From Oxyruncus cristatus (Eukaryota > Chordata > Aves > Passeriformes > Cotingidae): a stretch of 64,000 nt of DNA. A program made the translations under genes and the position numbers. Below are positions 1 through 12,748 of this stretch, piece after piece. Location: contig VXAY01001956.1 in assembly GCA_013399855.1 (NCBI GenBank), positions 1,305,068-1,369,067 on the forward strand, in the 5' to 3' direction. The notes under the pieces were generated by a model that was not told the DNA's origin, did no database searches, and saw only the letters and a list, made by a program, of their open reading frames with translations. Every line of letters starts with the position of its first letter. The stretch's first letter is position 1.

Positions 1-1619
1 AGAAAAATAATGTATGTTTACTGAGACTGAAAAACATCATTCCCAAAAGTGAAAAAGGAACTTCTTCATACATTGCCTAGTTTAGCAATTACACTGGACT
101 GTGCCAAGTTCAGCAAGAGTGGAAAACCCCTGACATTTAAGGGAATAACAAAAGTGTTCAACTAGTGAGGGTATAAAGAGTTATGAGGTACACTCAACCG
201 TACATTTCAAGTCGCTATTCATTATGAATCATGGCTGAAATTTCAAGCGCGACAGATAAACTCTCAAATGTACAGTACACACTTCTGTCATCCACTTCTG
301 AAGGTATTTGGGCCAGTCATTGTTTTAAACAAGCTGTTGGACAAGAGAAATTACAAGTCTTGTCAATGATTGTGGTTCCTACATTTCTGAGGTTGGGAAG
401 TAGTGCTTTTTGGGAAGTGAATAACTGAGGCAAAACTAAAATGGGATTTGCAAACTGAAGAGGAATAAATTTCAGCAAGCTTCATCTTATTAAGTAGCTC
501 AAGCAGCAGCCATTGTCCTGCCATTTTGGAACTGACCCTGCCCTATTTCTTTATTTTTGCCAATTTGATACGTGTTTCCATGGGAACAGAAGCAGGACTA
601 GCCACCAGCTGAGTCAATCTCAGCTGCTGGCTCCCAGTTTTCACGTTTTGTTCTGTTTCCTTGGAAACTGATGTCAAATGAGAAAGAGAAGTAAACCAGT
701 TTTTACTCTTTCATAGTTACTCTTTCTTTAGACCTGCTCTAGATCCTCTGGGCTGGTGGAAGGTTTAGAGCTGACTTTAATGGCCATTCATTTTCCTCTC
801 CTCTGGAACGTCTGTCAGCCACTGGTGGGTCCCAGTAGATGCAAGTGAGAGTTCTTAGTTTCAGCTACTGCTGGCAGCCGCCTGCTGTGAGCTACAATGG
901 TAGGATTTTAAAGCAGGCTACAGATTTCAGGAGACATTTGGCTCCCACAGTCTGTAATATTTCAAATTGGAAGGAAAGAAATTAAATTTATTTAAAAAAT
1001 AGTAGGGGAAACAGATGGGCGTAATGATATTTAGAGAACAAATTGACTAACAAGCTCTGACCTGCATTAGGCTGAACACCCCCAGAAACTACTTCAGCCA
1101 ATTAAATTCTTCATTTCATATTACACATTTGACAAAGTTCTCTCTAAGCCAGCTGTTAGCTGACTGAATAGCTCAACAGCACAATGTAAACAACACCCCA
1201 TAAACACATCTGTTTCTCCATATATACATATGCAGAAAGAGAAAAGAACATGATCTGATTGTTTCAAAATGGTGAAGAATCTACATAAATTTACTTGAGC
1301 ACATGAACTTGAAACAGACATCTTTACCAATTCCATACCTGTGTTACTCCTACGTTTTTATCATATGCATACAAACACATACACACCCCCTTCACTCTGT
1401 ATATAATTTTGGACCAGGGTATTTTCCAGTTCCTACAGCAGCAGTGTCATTAATGAAGATGAATATTGAAGAGAAAAATCTACATTAGTGCAGTTGAATC
1501 CAAATTTTCATATGGCTTTCATTTAAAAATGTAGAGACAAATCAATTTTACAAGAAAAGTCTATCCAAAGGAAAAGTTCTATATTTGATGGCCTCTGCTC
1601 TTAGTTAACTAGTTCATCA
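1..1619. other. Intronic sequence, no gene recognised
   Basis: This AT-rich stretch lies in the GABBR2 intron after the TM4 exon. I see only short chance open frames on both strands, no CR1 tail motif and no convincing splice-flanked coding segment. Confidence 0.7.
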
Positions 1620-3660
1620 GGGTATAGAACCATGCTTACCTTGGACATGCTTTTACCCTTCCTTTTCTAGCACACCTAATATATGCACTCCTTGCTGAGT
1701 ATTCTTTACATCACATCTCAGTTATGAGAGAGAAACCCTTAGGTTTGCTGCTGCAGCTGCAATAAGGAAAGAGAATTCCACTTTACATTGAGCTTTGCAA
1801 TGTCTGTCCAGATTTCTTCACAATCAGCCCTCATTTTTATTTTCTGAAATAACTTACTATAACCACTAAAATGTTGTCATCTTGTCATTCACCTTCTCTT
1901 CCACTGAACAACACAGGTAGCAGCACAAAGAATGGATCTTGTCCTGAAGTACTCTACTGCCTACATATTTCCTTCCTAGAAAATGAACTGTTATTTATTT
2001 CTTAATTCCGTTTCCTAATTCTAAAGAACTTAATACCCATTTCAGGGCTTGTCTCTTATTCCATGGTTATTTCATTTCCATGAGAGCCTTTGATGAAAGA
2101 AATTGATGAGTCCTTTTTGGAGACCTAGCAGGCTGTGTCAGCTTCTATCCACATGTTTGCTGACTTCTTCAAAGGACTTCAATAAGTTTTAATGACTTGT
2201 TCCTTCACAAGTGCCATGTTAACTCCTCCTCAATGTAGCATATCAATTACTAATTCTATTCCTGATTATAATTTTGATAAGGTGGCCTACTACAGACTTT
2301 AACTTACAAGTCTGAGGTTTCCATTCTGTCTTGAAAATGTAGCAAGACATTTGCAACATTTTGCTCAGATATCAAAGCAGTTCTGAGCTAATGATTACAT
2401 ACTGTTGTCAGTGGTTTGACTATTACTACTTTGAATTACTTTAGAAAGCCTGGGAGAATATAATATTTTTGCAGCAATTTATTTCTTATCAGTTTCTCTA
2501 TTCCCACCAGCAACTCCAGTCACTCCTCAGTGGGTTCATTAGAAGGGTTCTAGCACAGCAATCTCCACAAATTCTTCCACTAAGAATTTTGCTGAACAAA
2601 GCAGCAAAACAATAATTTAATCATTCTACACTGCCTTGTTTTCTGCAAGTAGTGCTCTTCTATTCTGATCAAATATTATTCCAAAGATTCCCTGGCAAAC
2701 TTCCCTCTACCGGTATTTACAGGAAGATTTATTATTAATTTTTCATTCATTGCAATATTTTTTTTTAGACCCCTTTATTGTCTTCTACATTTAACTTAGC
2801 AGACTTTATGATCCTGTCTATTTTCCTCATTTGGATACAAATTTTTTTTTTTGAAGGATGTCTTCCTGCTGCTTTGTCATGCTGAATCTCTTCTTTTTCA
2901 AGTCTTGCTCGATGTGTGGCATGCATTTAGTCTGCGTCTCAAATATGATATTCTTAATAATCTCTAGACCACCTACAAAGATTTAACTCTCGAGAGTGTC
3001 CTTTTTAGTATTGTTCCCTTTTCTGAAGCCTGAGTACCTCTCTACTGCTCTTTTTTGGCTGTTGCTTCTTCAAAGCTGTGAAAACTAAGAACAATATATT
3101 TGCAGCTACAGAAAACTCCTTCAGATATCAAGACGTTGGAACAGATTCTGTATGCTATTCAGAATGACATACAGGGTTAATTCTCTGTCTGTGGGTTCTC
3201 TAATCTGTTGAATTATAAAGCAGTTCCCAAATGAGTTAATCTGAGCAGCACATTCGTCTAGTTTACACAGACATTTTTTTGTTTCTGCGACGTTAATGAC
3301 TTTCTCAATTTATCAGTCAAAGTGGCCTTCTGGCTTGTTGGTTAGTAATATGTATCCAACAGCATAGTTATACATTCGGAATGCACAGGAATTCTGTCTC
3401 AGTCACAGAAATTATTAATATGGTAATTTGAATTGATTTTTCTTTAACATACTGCACTACTCTGATGCTGGCATGGCGTACTCAATCTTTCCTGCATATT
3501 GGCATTTTTGTTATTGCAATGTTCTCATATAAGGTTGGGTATTCTTAGTCTCCTCACTTTGCATCTATATTGATGCTAGAAGCCCCAAAAGGATGGGTCC
3601 CATTGATGTCTCTCTCTCTTCTGTGTCTTCTAAAATGGCGCTTTTTCTCCATTTCACATT
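1620..3660 (-). pseudogene. Degenerate coding-like, pyrimidine-skewed stretch; possible old retrocopy or retroelement
   Basis: The plus strand is rich in T and C for about 2 kb, so the minus strand is purine-rich like an mRNA sense strand. Read on the minus strand, several stop-poor, protein-like segments appear in shifting frames. One is a 62-codon stop-free run at 3309-3124 containing VINVAETKKCLCKLDECAAQ. Another, at 2982-2836, contains MPHIEQDLKKKRFS. Stops and apparent frameshifts interrupt them, with one frameshift at an A-rich run near 2840-2850. I do not recognise the protein, and I see no terminal repeats, poly-A end or CR1 tail. It could be a decayed processed pseudogene, an old retroelement, or just skewed intronic DNA read optimistically. 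Confidence 0.25.
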
Positions 3661-6600
3661 TGTTACCATACCAGAACAATTTGAAGTGAAACATTAAATA
3701 CTAGTATTCCAGATACCAGAATGAAGAGGAAACATCACAGACATAACTACACAACTGGTACTAAGATGTCAAGGAATGGAAAGGCTGCTGCACTGGACTA
3801 ACAGGTTTTAAAATTCTACAGGAAATATTGTAGAATCCAGTGTGCAAGGTACTACTTTTATTGAATCTAACACTAATGCAAGATCTTTTTACCTTGGGAA
3901 CTATAAAATCTAGTCCATCTTCCCTGGTATACAAGTTATTATTTATTAAACACTATAATTGTCTATCTCCCATGGCCACAGAGATTCAATCTGTTTCATA
4001 GATTTTTGTGCTGGGAGAAGATAAGCCAGTCAGAGGCTTTCAAGCTAAACTGTAGAGCAAAAGACTTATTACACCATTGTGTTATGAGCAAGAGATGAGT
4101 GTGACTGTAAGTCTACACAGAGACCCTTTGAACTGTACTAAGTACCTGAATGAATTATGATATGGCTATTGCACAGACTCCACTTGGTAAAGGAGTTTGC
4201 TGTTTCAGGCTGTGGTTTCAGTCCAATGCAGCTGAGCAATGAAATCAGAGCAAGCTGGTTTCCTAAGTACTTTTTGTCTTGTGGCTGGATTCTCTTTGTC
4301 TAAGAGTGAAGCTCCCCTGAATTCGGTCATTTAAAATGTCTGTTTTTAGACAAAGGGATAAACTCATTCTGTGACCCTTCTCTTAGGGGAGACACTAGCA
4401 GAATCTCTCCTCCACACAGCTGGCTGTTTCCATCAAATCTGTTGCAGTGCTATGTCCTTAAAAGCTGTATCTGCTCAAATCTGCCAGATTTGACTGAAAG
4501 AGGAAAAGTTTGTTAGGCAGTAGGAAAAGACCACACAGAGCACCCTTGCACATAAACATGGCCTTATTAAGAAACCAGGACAAAATCCAGATGGTTGGGA
4601 AAAGTGTTGCTAGCAGGGCAAAGCTCTTGCTCAGTTGCATACACAGAAGCACCATAATTCCTCATGGCCTGCCGAGCCCAAGAACCCAGACAGCAAGACA
4701 GAGAGGAAGGATACACTCCAGTTCATACGACTTGGAGAAACTTAGTCTGGCAGGAACCTAGTTGAGATCTGATCATAACCACAGAGCATTTTGGTTATGA
4801 ACAACAAGGTGAATTATGATGAAAAAAGCAAACTCCTAGTTCAGCCTAGGAAGAGCCTAGTGAGAAAAAAAGCGATTGGTCTCTCCACTGGTCTGAAAAA
4901 TTAGCAAAAGGAGAAATGTTACAGCCAATGCAACTAGCAAAACAGATGAATTGGTGTAATATTATGGATTAATTCCCATTTTTTGCACTGCTGCTTGAAG
5001 TTGAGAAGCATTTTTTGTCAGCAAACTTTTGTGTTATGTGAAAATCAAGCCTACAGTACTCTAAAAAATGTACTTAGGGGCAAACTGATCTCTTCTGCTG
5101 GAGATCAACACATAGTTATGGAAATTTTACAGTTGTGCCTGTCTTGATCTTTAACCTGTTTGCTTTTATTCAGCAATTTTATTGTCTATGTATCATATAC
5201 CATAAACTACTCACCCTACTGATGACTGGAGGATCCGGATGCTTTTTGGTTCAGTCATGAAAAATTTTAACAGGGTGTCTTATGGCAACCACAGATGTGC
5301 TTTTCATAAAGAAACCATACATCTGGGGTCAAGAGACCAGAGGGAAGTCTGAAAACTGACAGACCCAACATCCCATATGATTTCTGCCTTCTGTAAGGGC
5401 CAGAAAGTCTCCACAAAAGCCTTCACTTCCGTTTGTATTTTTAGATTTACACTGTCCATCCTCAGCTTTTAGGCATGGATTGCTTAGACTTTGCAAACTA
5501 CTCCAGAAAAGGAGCCTGGATTTTTATGTTCTGGATTTAAGAAATTTTACAAAATTCTTGATAATTTACTGCTGTTCATTCATTGAAACAAAATATTTTG
5601 TGAATAATGGCAAAGAGCGAAAGACACTGCCAGTTTTCAGGCTTCTTGTCTTGGTTACTTTGATTGAGGTGTTTATGAAGACACAACTAAGACAGGACCA
5701 CCCAATAGTAGGGAAATTCAGAACTATCATGTAGGAAACCAGTGAGTATTCATAAACAGTACTCAAATGGTTCATTAGCTAGAATAACTGACTGGATGCA
5801 TAACTTTGGAGCCTATATTTAGCTTAGTCTTTATCACTTGGATTAGCTTTAACTGAGGGAAATAATCCCTTTGAAATTATTTCATAGAAGCATGTGGGAC
5901 AAGGAATATTTTTTTCTGAAATATATTTATTTCTGAAATAAAACAGAAACTTACCTCCAGTAGTGTTTACTATGTGGTAAGTACTTTTCAAACACAGAAA
6001 AGATAATACCTGTGCAGTCAAACTCAACTAAATAATTGACCACTGCACTTAACATTTATTTATATAATATGATATGATATTAATTATAGCATAATAATAA
6101 TAGCAGCAAAAACATTTGCTGCTTGCTTCTACTAAGGAGTTTTTTAGACCTGAAGAGGTGTGCTTCAGGAAAGCAAATTACAGTTCACCTCACAGCTTAT
6201 ATAATGAACATATTTTATGCACATACAATATTTTAATGACTTGCTTGCATAATATTTTTATTTCCTTCCCAACCCAAATCCATTAGCTTAAAAAACATTC
6301 TGCACAACTTATAGTAATAGCTAATAGCTTAGCTAAGAGTATGTTCAAGTCAATTCTATGCTGAGTGCTCAAAATATTGAACATTCTTATGCGTGCATTC
6401 CCTGAACGTGACTTTGCATGGGATTACACAGTTCCCAGAGAACTTCACTTCTGTTACAAAGTTCAGGCAACTGGTGTGCAGCCCTGTGGCCTAGTCAACC
6501 CCAAATGTGGAACAATTGCACTAAGTTTTTAGTGTTATACATTACATGGTCAAAGAATATACACTGAAAAGTTCAGATGGAAATTGCAACAATTTAAAAC

Positions 6601-8032
6601 TGCAGTAAATATTATTTCTCAAATATATCGTTTTTATGGTTTGACAATTTCACAGTTACTGCTGCTGTCTATGGATGTTTCACTTAAGTGATTCTAGTAA
6701 GACTAGATATCAGGATCTTTAGTTATACTACAGTAAAAAATAAAATTCCTTCTAAATGAGCATTATTTCAGTTGGATTTTGTGACTATTTTTCATGTTGC
6801 TTTTAGATGAGCAGAGGAACTTTTAATACTGACAATTGAAATACCAGTTGCAATACAGTTGGAACAAAATGATGTAAACAAGGCTCTGAACAAGCTGCTA
6901 TAGCTTCAAGCTATACACATATAGAGCAGAAGCATCTCCACATGACAAATTTCAGTTACATTTTCCATTTTTTATTGAAAACCATATTAATTGTGAAGTC
7001 TTTAAAAAAAAAGTTCAAACTTTAGGGAATGGCTGAGACATATCTTTTCAGACTCTAAAACGATTTCTTGAAAGGTACGAGTTTAGGAAGCATTGTAATA
7101 AATTATTTTCTACAACTTACATTAAAAAAAAATGAAAATCTCCTAAGAAAATTCCAGAGCTACACTGCAAAGTAAGAGCAAAGTAAAAGCAATGGAGTAA
7201 AATAGCGTATCTTTTCTTGCAAATGTTAACATCACAAAACTCCCATTCTTTTTCTTACTGATTGCCAAGCATTGGAGAGGAGAATAACACTTCTAGATTG
7301 TCCTTGTATGACCTAGTTTTCAGAAATCACCAGTTTCTACATTGGAGGCAATAAACTCTCAAACATTGCTAATCTACATATAGATAGGGGTTTTTTTCCT
7401 CGTTGTGCATTGCTGCTGCCCTGTTTCTTGCTGTCGGTCTGTCCAGAAAGCTCCACTTCTAGAAACCAGCCAGAATGCTGGAAAATGTGTACAGTTGGCA
7501 TTAAGCTATTACCTCCTCCCTTATCAAAATCGCAAGTGTGACCTTTCTGGGAATGACAATAAAATACGAACAATCAGTATGGGTGCATGAATATAAAATT
7601 ACTAAAAATAAATATAGCAGTAGGTAACATAATTCCTGACCATCTCCACAAAGAATGCAGTCTAAGCAGTGACCTCTCCTGCACTTATCTTGAATGAGCT
7701 CTTACTGGAATCCACTAATGGGTTCTGATAATCTATTATTTATTGCAACAGACTCTAATAGAGAGCCTTAGCAGAGGACTCCCCTGTATTTACAACTCTT
7801 TCAAAAAAAATCTCTCACAAGTGACAGAAATGTGGCACCTTCAACTACAGATACAATTTCTTTTGGTTCAGTTATTTCATTTCTGTTTGGTTTAAATAGC
7901 AGAACCCTTCCTCCCCCAAAATACACCGTTTGATTTGCGTTCACATAACCTAGTGCATCTTTAGCTTTGTCTTATAGTAAGCTCTAGATACTGATATGCA
8001 ACCACAAGCATTACTTGGGCTTGAGGACATAC
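3661..8032. other. Intronic sequence, no gene recognised
   Basis: AT-rich intron DNA between the degenerate stretch and the TM4 exon. It contains scattered A and T homopolymers and an AT-rich patch near 6055-6115. Open frames here are short, overlap on opposite strands and lack recognisable domains. Confidence 0.7.
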
Positions 8033-8155
8033 CTCCATGTTATATTTTTCCACTGTCCTCCTCAAAGGATCCACAACCTGCCAGCAAATCAGGATGCAAA
8101 GATCAATGAGTAGCATCCCTCCAACTATCACCAGTAGCTTCTGGTCTTTAATGAT
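8033..8155 (-). CDS. GABBR2: GABBR2 exon: TM4
   Basis: This exon is exactly 41 codons (123 bp, phase 0 at both ends). It starts [20 protein letters not shown] and ends KYNME. It contains the last part of intracellular loop 2, TM4 ([19 protein letters not shown]) and the beginning of extracellular loop 2, about human residues 591-631. Compared with human GABBR2 from memory there are two changes: Ala617 to Val after ICWQ, and Ser629 to Asn in the KYSME segment. The donor is GTATGT. The acceptor GTCTCTCCAG is immediately preceded on the gene strand by a run of 32 T residues (8166-8197), an unusually long pyrimidine tract. The next exon (expected PDPAGRD-like extracellular loop 2) is not in the 8 kb that remain. 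Confidence 0.97.
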
Positions 8156-8164
8156 CTGGAGAGA

Positions 8165-8165
<1 letters not shown>

Positions 8166-8197
<32 letters not shown>
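8166..8197 (+). repeat. Poly(A)32 mononucleotide repeat (poly-T on the GABBR2 strand)
   Basis: An uninterrupted run of 32 A residues on the plus strand. On the gene strand it is a T32 tract that ends 10 nt before the first base of the TM4 exon, so it forms the polypyrimidine tract of that acceptor. The run length may be affected by sequencing or assembly slippage. No retroelement body is attached: the bases beyond it do not resemble CR1 or the SINE. Confidence 0.97.
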
Positions 8198-8198
<1 letters not shown>

Positions 8199-11100
8199 CA
8201 GGGAGATTCCCATGAGCCATAGATAGATCCCTGTACAGCTTTTTTCCTATATAGGGAGAAAAATACAGGTTGCTAATAATAAAGGTTTTCAACAATGAAC
8301 AAAGAAAAGTTTCAGAAACATGTAAAGTTGAAAGCAAGAATACATAAATTATTTTAGTTAATTTCATCATCATTAGAAGTATCTGAAGTGCTTTCCGATT
8401 TCTAAAAAGAAATCAAGAAGACTCTTAAATATTGATATTGAAGTCTAGGTTTAATATTAATTCCTGGAAAACAAAAAAAAAATATTTTAGGGTGCTACTA
8501 TTGTGTTTATGTATGCAAATGTGGAAAAGTGTGCATCTCACCTCTCAGAATAGCAGGAGTTGAGATAGTTTTCACTAAGATTTACGGTGCTCACTTCTTC
8601 ATAACCTTCTTGGATGTGGAAAACATACTCAAAAGGTATCAAAATATAAGTTTATCTTGGAGTTTTTGTGTGTCTAAGTGTTTAACATTTGCCTTTGTTA
8701 CCCAAGGAGCAGAGAGGAATGAGGTATTTTTTCTATATTACAAAGGTCATAAATCTTGATGCACATCCAATGTGAAACATGCTTTTAATTCTGCATGGAC
8801 TTTAGGTTCAAAAAAGAAAGACAAGAGTTGCTGATAAAAATAACAAGCCAAACCATGTATTACAGTCTTGTATAGCTTCATGCAATCCCTATGTTATACA
8901 CATAGCAACACAAAAAATATACTGCAAGTACATTATTTCACTTGCAAAGTTGTAAAAATGCTGAAATATTAGACTTAAATTAACTTTATATCAGTGCTCC
9001 TGAACCCATGTTCATGGTTTTTAGATTAATATGTACCTCTATTACTAATGAACACTCATCCAACAGTCAAAAGATATTGCCAAATTGCTTTAACGTGGAC
9101 AAACCCACATATTTTTTCCCAAGTGGTGTTTCTCAGAATCAAAATGAAATATTCAAAAATATTAAGGCTGAAAAGCTTAATAAAGTTGTGATTATTTCAG
9201 TTGAATTTAATGAAATTGTTAGGATTTCGAAAATGCATTATGAAGCCAGAAGTGTCAGCTAATACAGGCAAGGTTACTATTTCTGCCTAGAAAAAACTCT
9301 GTGTACATTGAATTTTTACCAAGTTTAAGGAAATTATAAAAAAGGAATAAAATTTTAAGTAATGTAAGAAGAAACTTAGAAAGCTTGGTTTTCATATTGT
9401 TTGGTGCGATACATTCTTTATTTTGAAAGATGTTTCTCCAACATTGTGCACTGCTTTTTATTAATCTGCTGCTTTATTTTATAGATAATTTGGAGTAGAC
9501 TTAGCTAGCAATCAAAATGAGTTAAAGGACTCAATACATTATTTTCATTTCCTCAGACAATTTTTTTAAACCCATGTAGCTACCATCATCATAAAGGACT
9601 GGAAAATTATACTTTCCACATGTTTGCAGCAGTAATGAAGCAGCACATCCACCTCATCAGAGATAGCACAGGCATGCCTGGAGAGGGCAGATGAAGGGGA
9701 AGGGTGCAACTTTCGTGGTGGTACATCTTGCTGCTAGATGGCTTGGCAAGGAGAACTTTGCAGGGAAAAGGTGCCTTGGTGGGATGTGCAGGGGGAGAAA
9801 GACTGTTGAAAAGTGTTTCCTTATTAAGTTAAAATGAAAACAGATATTAAGCAAAGATTCTCAGGCATAGCTTGGTCCCTTGTCCTCTTTGGGAAAACAG
9901 AACTATGCCTAACTTTTTAGTTGTTTACCAAGAGACAATCAAAGCTGAAAAGGGTCAGGTTATCCTCTGTAAAAAAAAGTGCATGTATTTTTTAATCTCC
10001 CTTATAATGTCTCTAAACAGGTCTTGAGTGAAACATATCTAGTGCTGCTCCTAGTATCAGTGGAGATATGGAAGAGAAAAACCATGGGGAGCCAAGTCCA
10101 AAGAGAATTTGGATTTAGATGAAATGTAGACACCTCAACTCAAATTTCTTTTCCTCCCTCATAAATGCCTAGGAAAATTATTGTATTGGCATACTTTTGT
10201 TGGTCTTTCTTTTTAACTGATGGGGTTTTTTTTTACTGAAGTTGGCTGTTGAACTATTACATGTCTAGCCTTTCTCAGTAGCCAGAGGGCAAGGATAGAA
10301 GCCTATAAAGGACAATTCATCCCACCTATCTTGGGTACAATTTAGGATCAGAAAAATTACTGTTCTGAAACATGTCCCTCCTTTCTTCCCTCCCCACACC
10401 CCAAGAGGATGTGAAGACAATTAACTTCAGCTAAAAATATGCATTTGAGAAAATTAAAGCTATGTGAAAAGCATCTGCCAGAAATGTTTCCCTCTGCTCT
10501 CCTAAATCCAAAAGGTTCCTTGAAAAAAAACAAACCAAAACATCTTATCTTTCTAATGAAAATAGTGAACATTTTAGATGCAGATTTACCAACACCTGGC
10601 AATATTAATTAAACTGGTACAGCAGTTTAATTTTGTCAGAAGCATAAGAATGAAAGGACATTATGAAAAGCAGTAATACTGACAATCCATTCATAGGATC
10701 AAAATAAATCACTTCATGATCACATTGCTAACCACTCCTCCTTGCTCTTGTACATCTTTCTTTCATCCATACATGACCTTGCACTACCGTCAGTATTTCA
10801 GTTCACATGTAAGTTTGGTAACCTTTTTTTTAGGCAGGTAGTTATTAGAACAAGTAAAAGGAGAGATACAGCAAACAGTGAAGCTCTTCCTTGGATGTCT
10901 CTTGTAGCAATTTTTCCTGAATTACTCTGTGAATAGCCCTTTTCTGGACAGAAGGGGAGAGTTATTTAACAGCAGCTGTCACTGGCAGTGGGTATTATTC
11001 ATCCCTTACTTCTGCCAGACAGCCAGGAGGAAGGCAAGCAAAAGAAAGCCCATAAGATAACGCGAGAAAATGACCTGCACTACTGTAATGAGCTCTGTAA

Positions 11101-12524
11101 AACACCAGGGTACCAATGCTGTGTGCAGGTCGAGAAGGCTGAATGCAGGGCGCCTGGGGCTGCCTCAGACACCCATCACAGTGCTGGTCTACCCCTGGCA
11201 AAACCATTGCTGGAATAAAGCTCCGACGCAGAACTCTCCACCAAAATGCTACCTTTCAGAATGAGACACTGAACTTCAATTATTTTTCACTTCTGCCAGT
11301 GATTAGCAGCTTGTCCTAACATAAATTTGCTCTGAGAAATGCTGCTGATATATCACTAGCAGCATTTCTAAAAGGCTTGCTACTCTCCCCCTTCCACCCA
11401 CAGGAAGCCCAGCTTTCCCTCTCCCCAGCCATCACTCCCACCCACCAGCACTCCTTAAGTTCAGTACATTCACTCCTTGGGAAACACCAGATGCACTGAA
11501 GGAGTCTTGACTCAGATATTGTGAATCCAACAAATTGTCTGTCTGACAAAAGAAAGTCACGAGCAACTGAGGCTCCTTACAATCAAATATATCATTCTGC
11601 TTTAAGAGGAAGGTTCTTATTTTTTCCCTTTTCATTTTCCTTCTAGCATACAGCAAATCAGCTTTTGGAGAAATGAACGGTAGCTAATAAAATCCATTTT
11701 TGCAAGTGCTTCTGAATCCTTCCTGAAGCCAAGCTCTCACACAGCAGCATCTGTGAGTCATGTTTTCTACCATCTGTGATTGGATAGGTGAATCTGTCTC
11801 ATCCTGGCAGATCTGCCCACTGTTATAAATGCCATTGCTACCAGTCTGGACTATATATCTGGATACGATGTCCTCAAAACAAATTCACTCAGTAGAGAAA
11901 CTGGTAGGCCATTCTTTTCTCAGCAACATGGTTGCATGAGCAAATCAAAATTATTCTGGAAACTTATGCCTATGAAGACAGATCAAAATCCTTACTTTCC
12001 ATAGCCCTTGCAGCTGGAGCACAGGAGATATAAAATCTCTCTAAAGCTCTGGGATAAAGTTTCTGTTCATGGAAACTTCAGAGGATTTTCTAGAACTATC
12101 ACAGGCTATACTACGTGCCACGGTAATTTCAACTGTCTATTTGGCTATTATTTCACAGACCTTTTGGGGGGCTTTTTTCCCCTTTGCTTCCTAAAGCACA
12201 TCCATCGAGCCCTGAAGGACACTACTGTCAATCGCTTTATGGGATCACCTGGCAATCTGGCAAACAACAGTAATTAAACATTACGCTTGTTTTTTATAGT
12301 TAAGGTTAGGGAAAATTTTTGTTTTTTCTTACCTTATTAGAAATTAACTCTGCAAATTTATATCACATGGACCTTAAAGCTGAACTCCATTCTAAACCAA
12401 GAAGAAAGAGTCTTGCATATGAAGACTTAGCCTCTTCTCCAGGATGCAATATTAGTGTTGTACTGAGTTCCACAAATAGCTTTTCAACATGGTGTGAAGA
12501 ATTAATTTACTTCTGTCTTTTTTT

Positions 12525-12579
12525 CAGAGTTAGTTTCTTTGTTCCTGGTAACAGAGTTAGTTTCTTGTTAACCAGGAAC
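12525..12579. repeat. 27-bp tandem duplication overlapping an inverted repeat
   Basis: CAGAGTTAGTTTCTT occurs at 12525 and again at 12552, a period of 27 bp. Between and after the copies, GTTCCTGGTAAC at 12541-12552 is matched by its near-perfect inverse GTTAACCAGGAAC at 12567-12579. That gives a 12-bp stem with one bulge and a loop of 14 nt. Confidence 0.7.
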
Positions 12580-12630
12580 TTCACCTCCCTTTGTAAGAAG
12601 AAAATATCTTTAAATTTTAGCTAAATCTTT

Positions 12631-12652
12631 GGGGATTGGTTGGTTGGTTGGG
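12631..12652 (+). repeat. GGTT repeat with G-quadruplex potential
   Basis: Five G-runs (GGGG, GG, GG, GG, GGG) are separated by ATT or TT loops on the plus strand, which is the template strand for GABBR2. This matches the pattern of two-tetrad G-quadruplexes. It is short and could simply be low-complexity DNA. Confidence 0.5.
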
Positions 12653-12718
12653 TTTTTAATTGAATTCATAGAAGCATTGCAAGACAGGGAGTATTTTTGC
12701 ATCTATTTATAGATTTGG

Positions 12719-12748
12719 ATATATACATATATATATTTTATATATATT
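12719..12748. repeat. TA-rich microsatellite-like tract
   Basis: Imperfect alternation of AT, TATA and ATATAC units for about 30 bp. Confidence 0.8.

Noticed and set aside
2940..3060. Possible hnRNP A-type RRM similarity (IFVGGLE after a KRAVER-like stretch) in the decayed minus-strand region
   Set aside because: Only a few residues match, the spacing to the next RNP-like motif is wrong and stops intervene, so I left the region unidentified.
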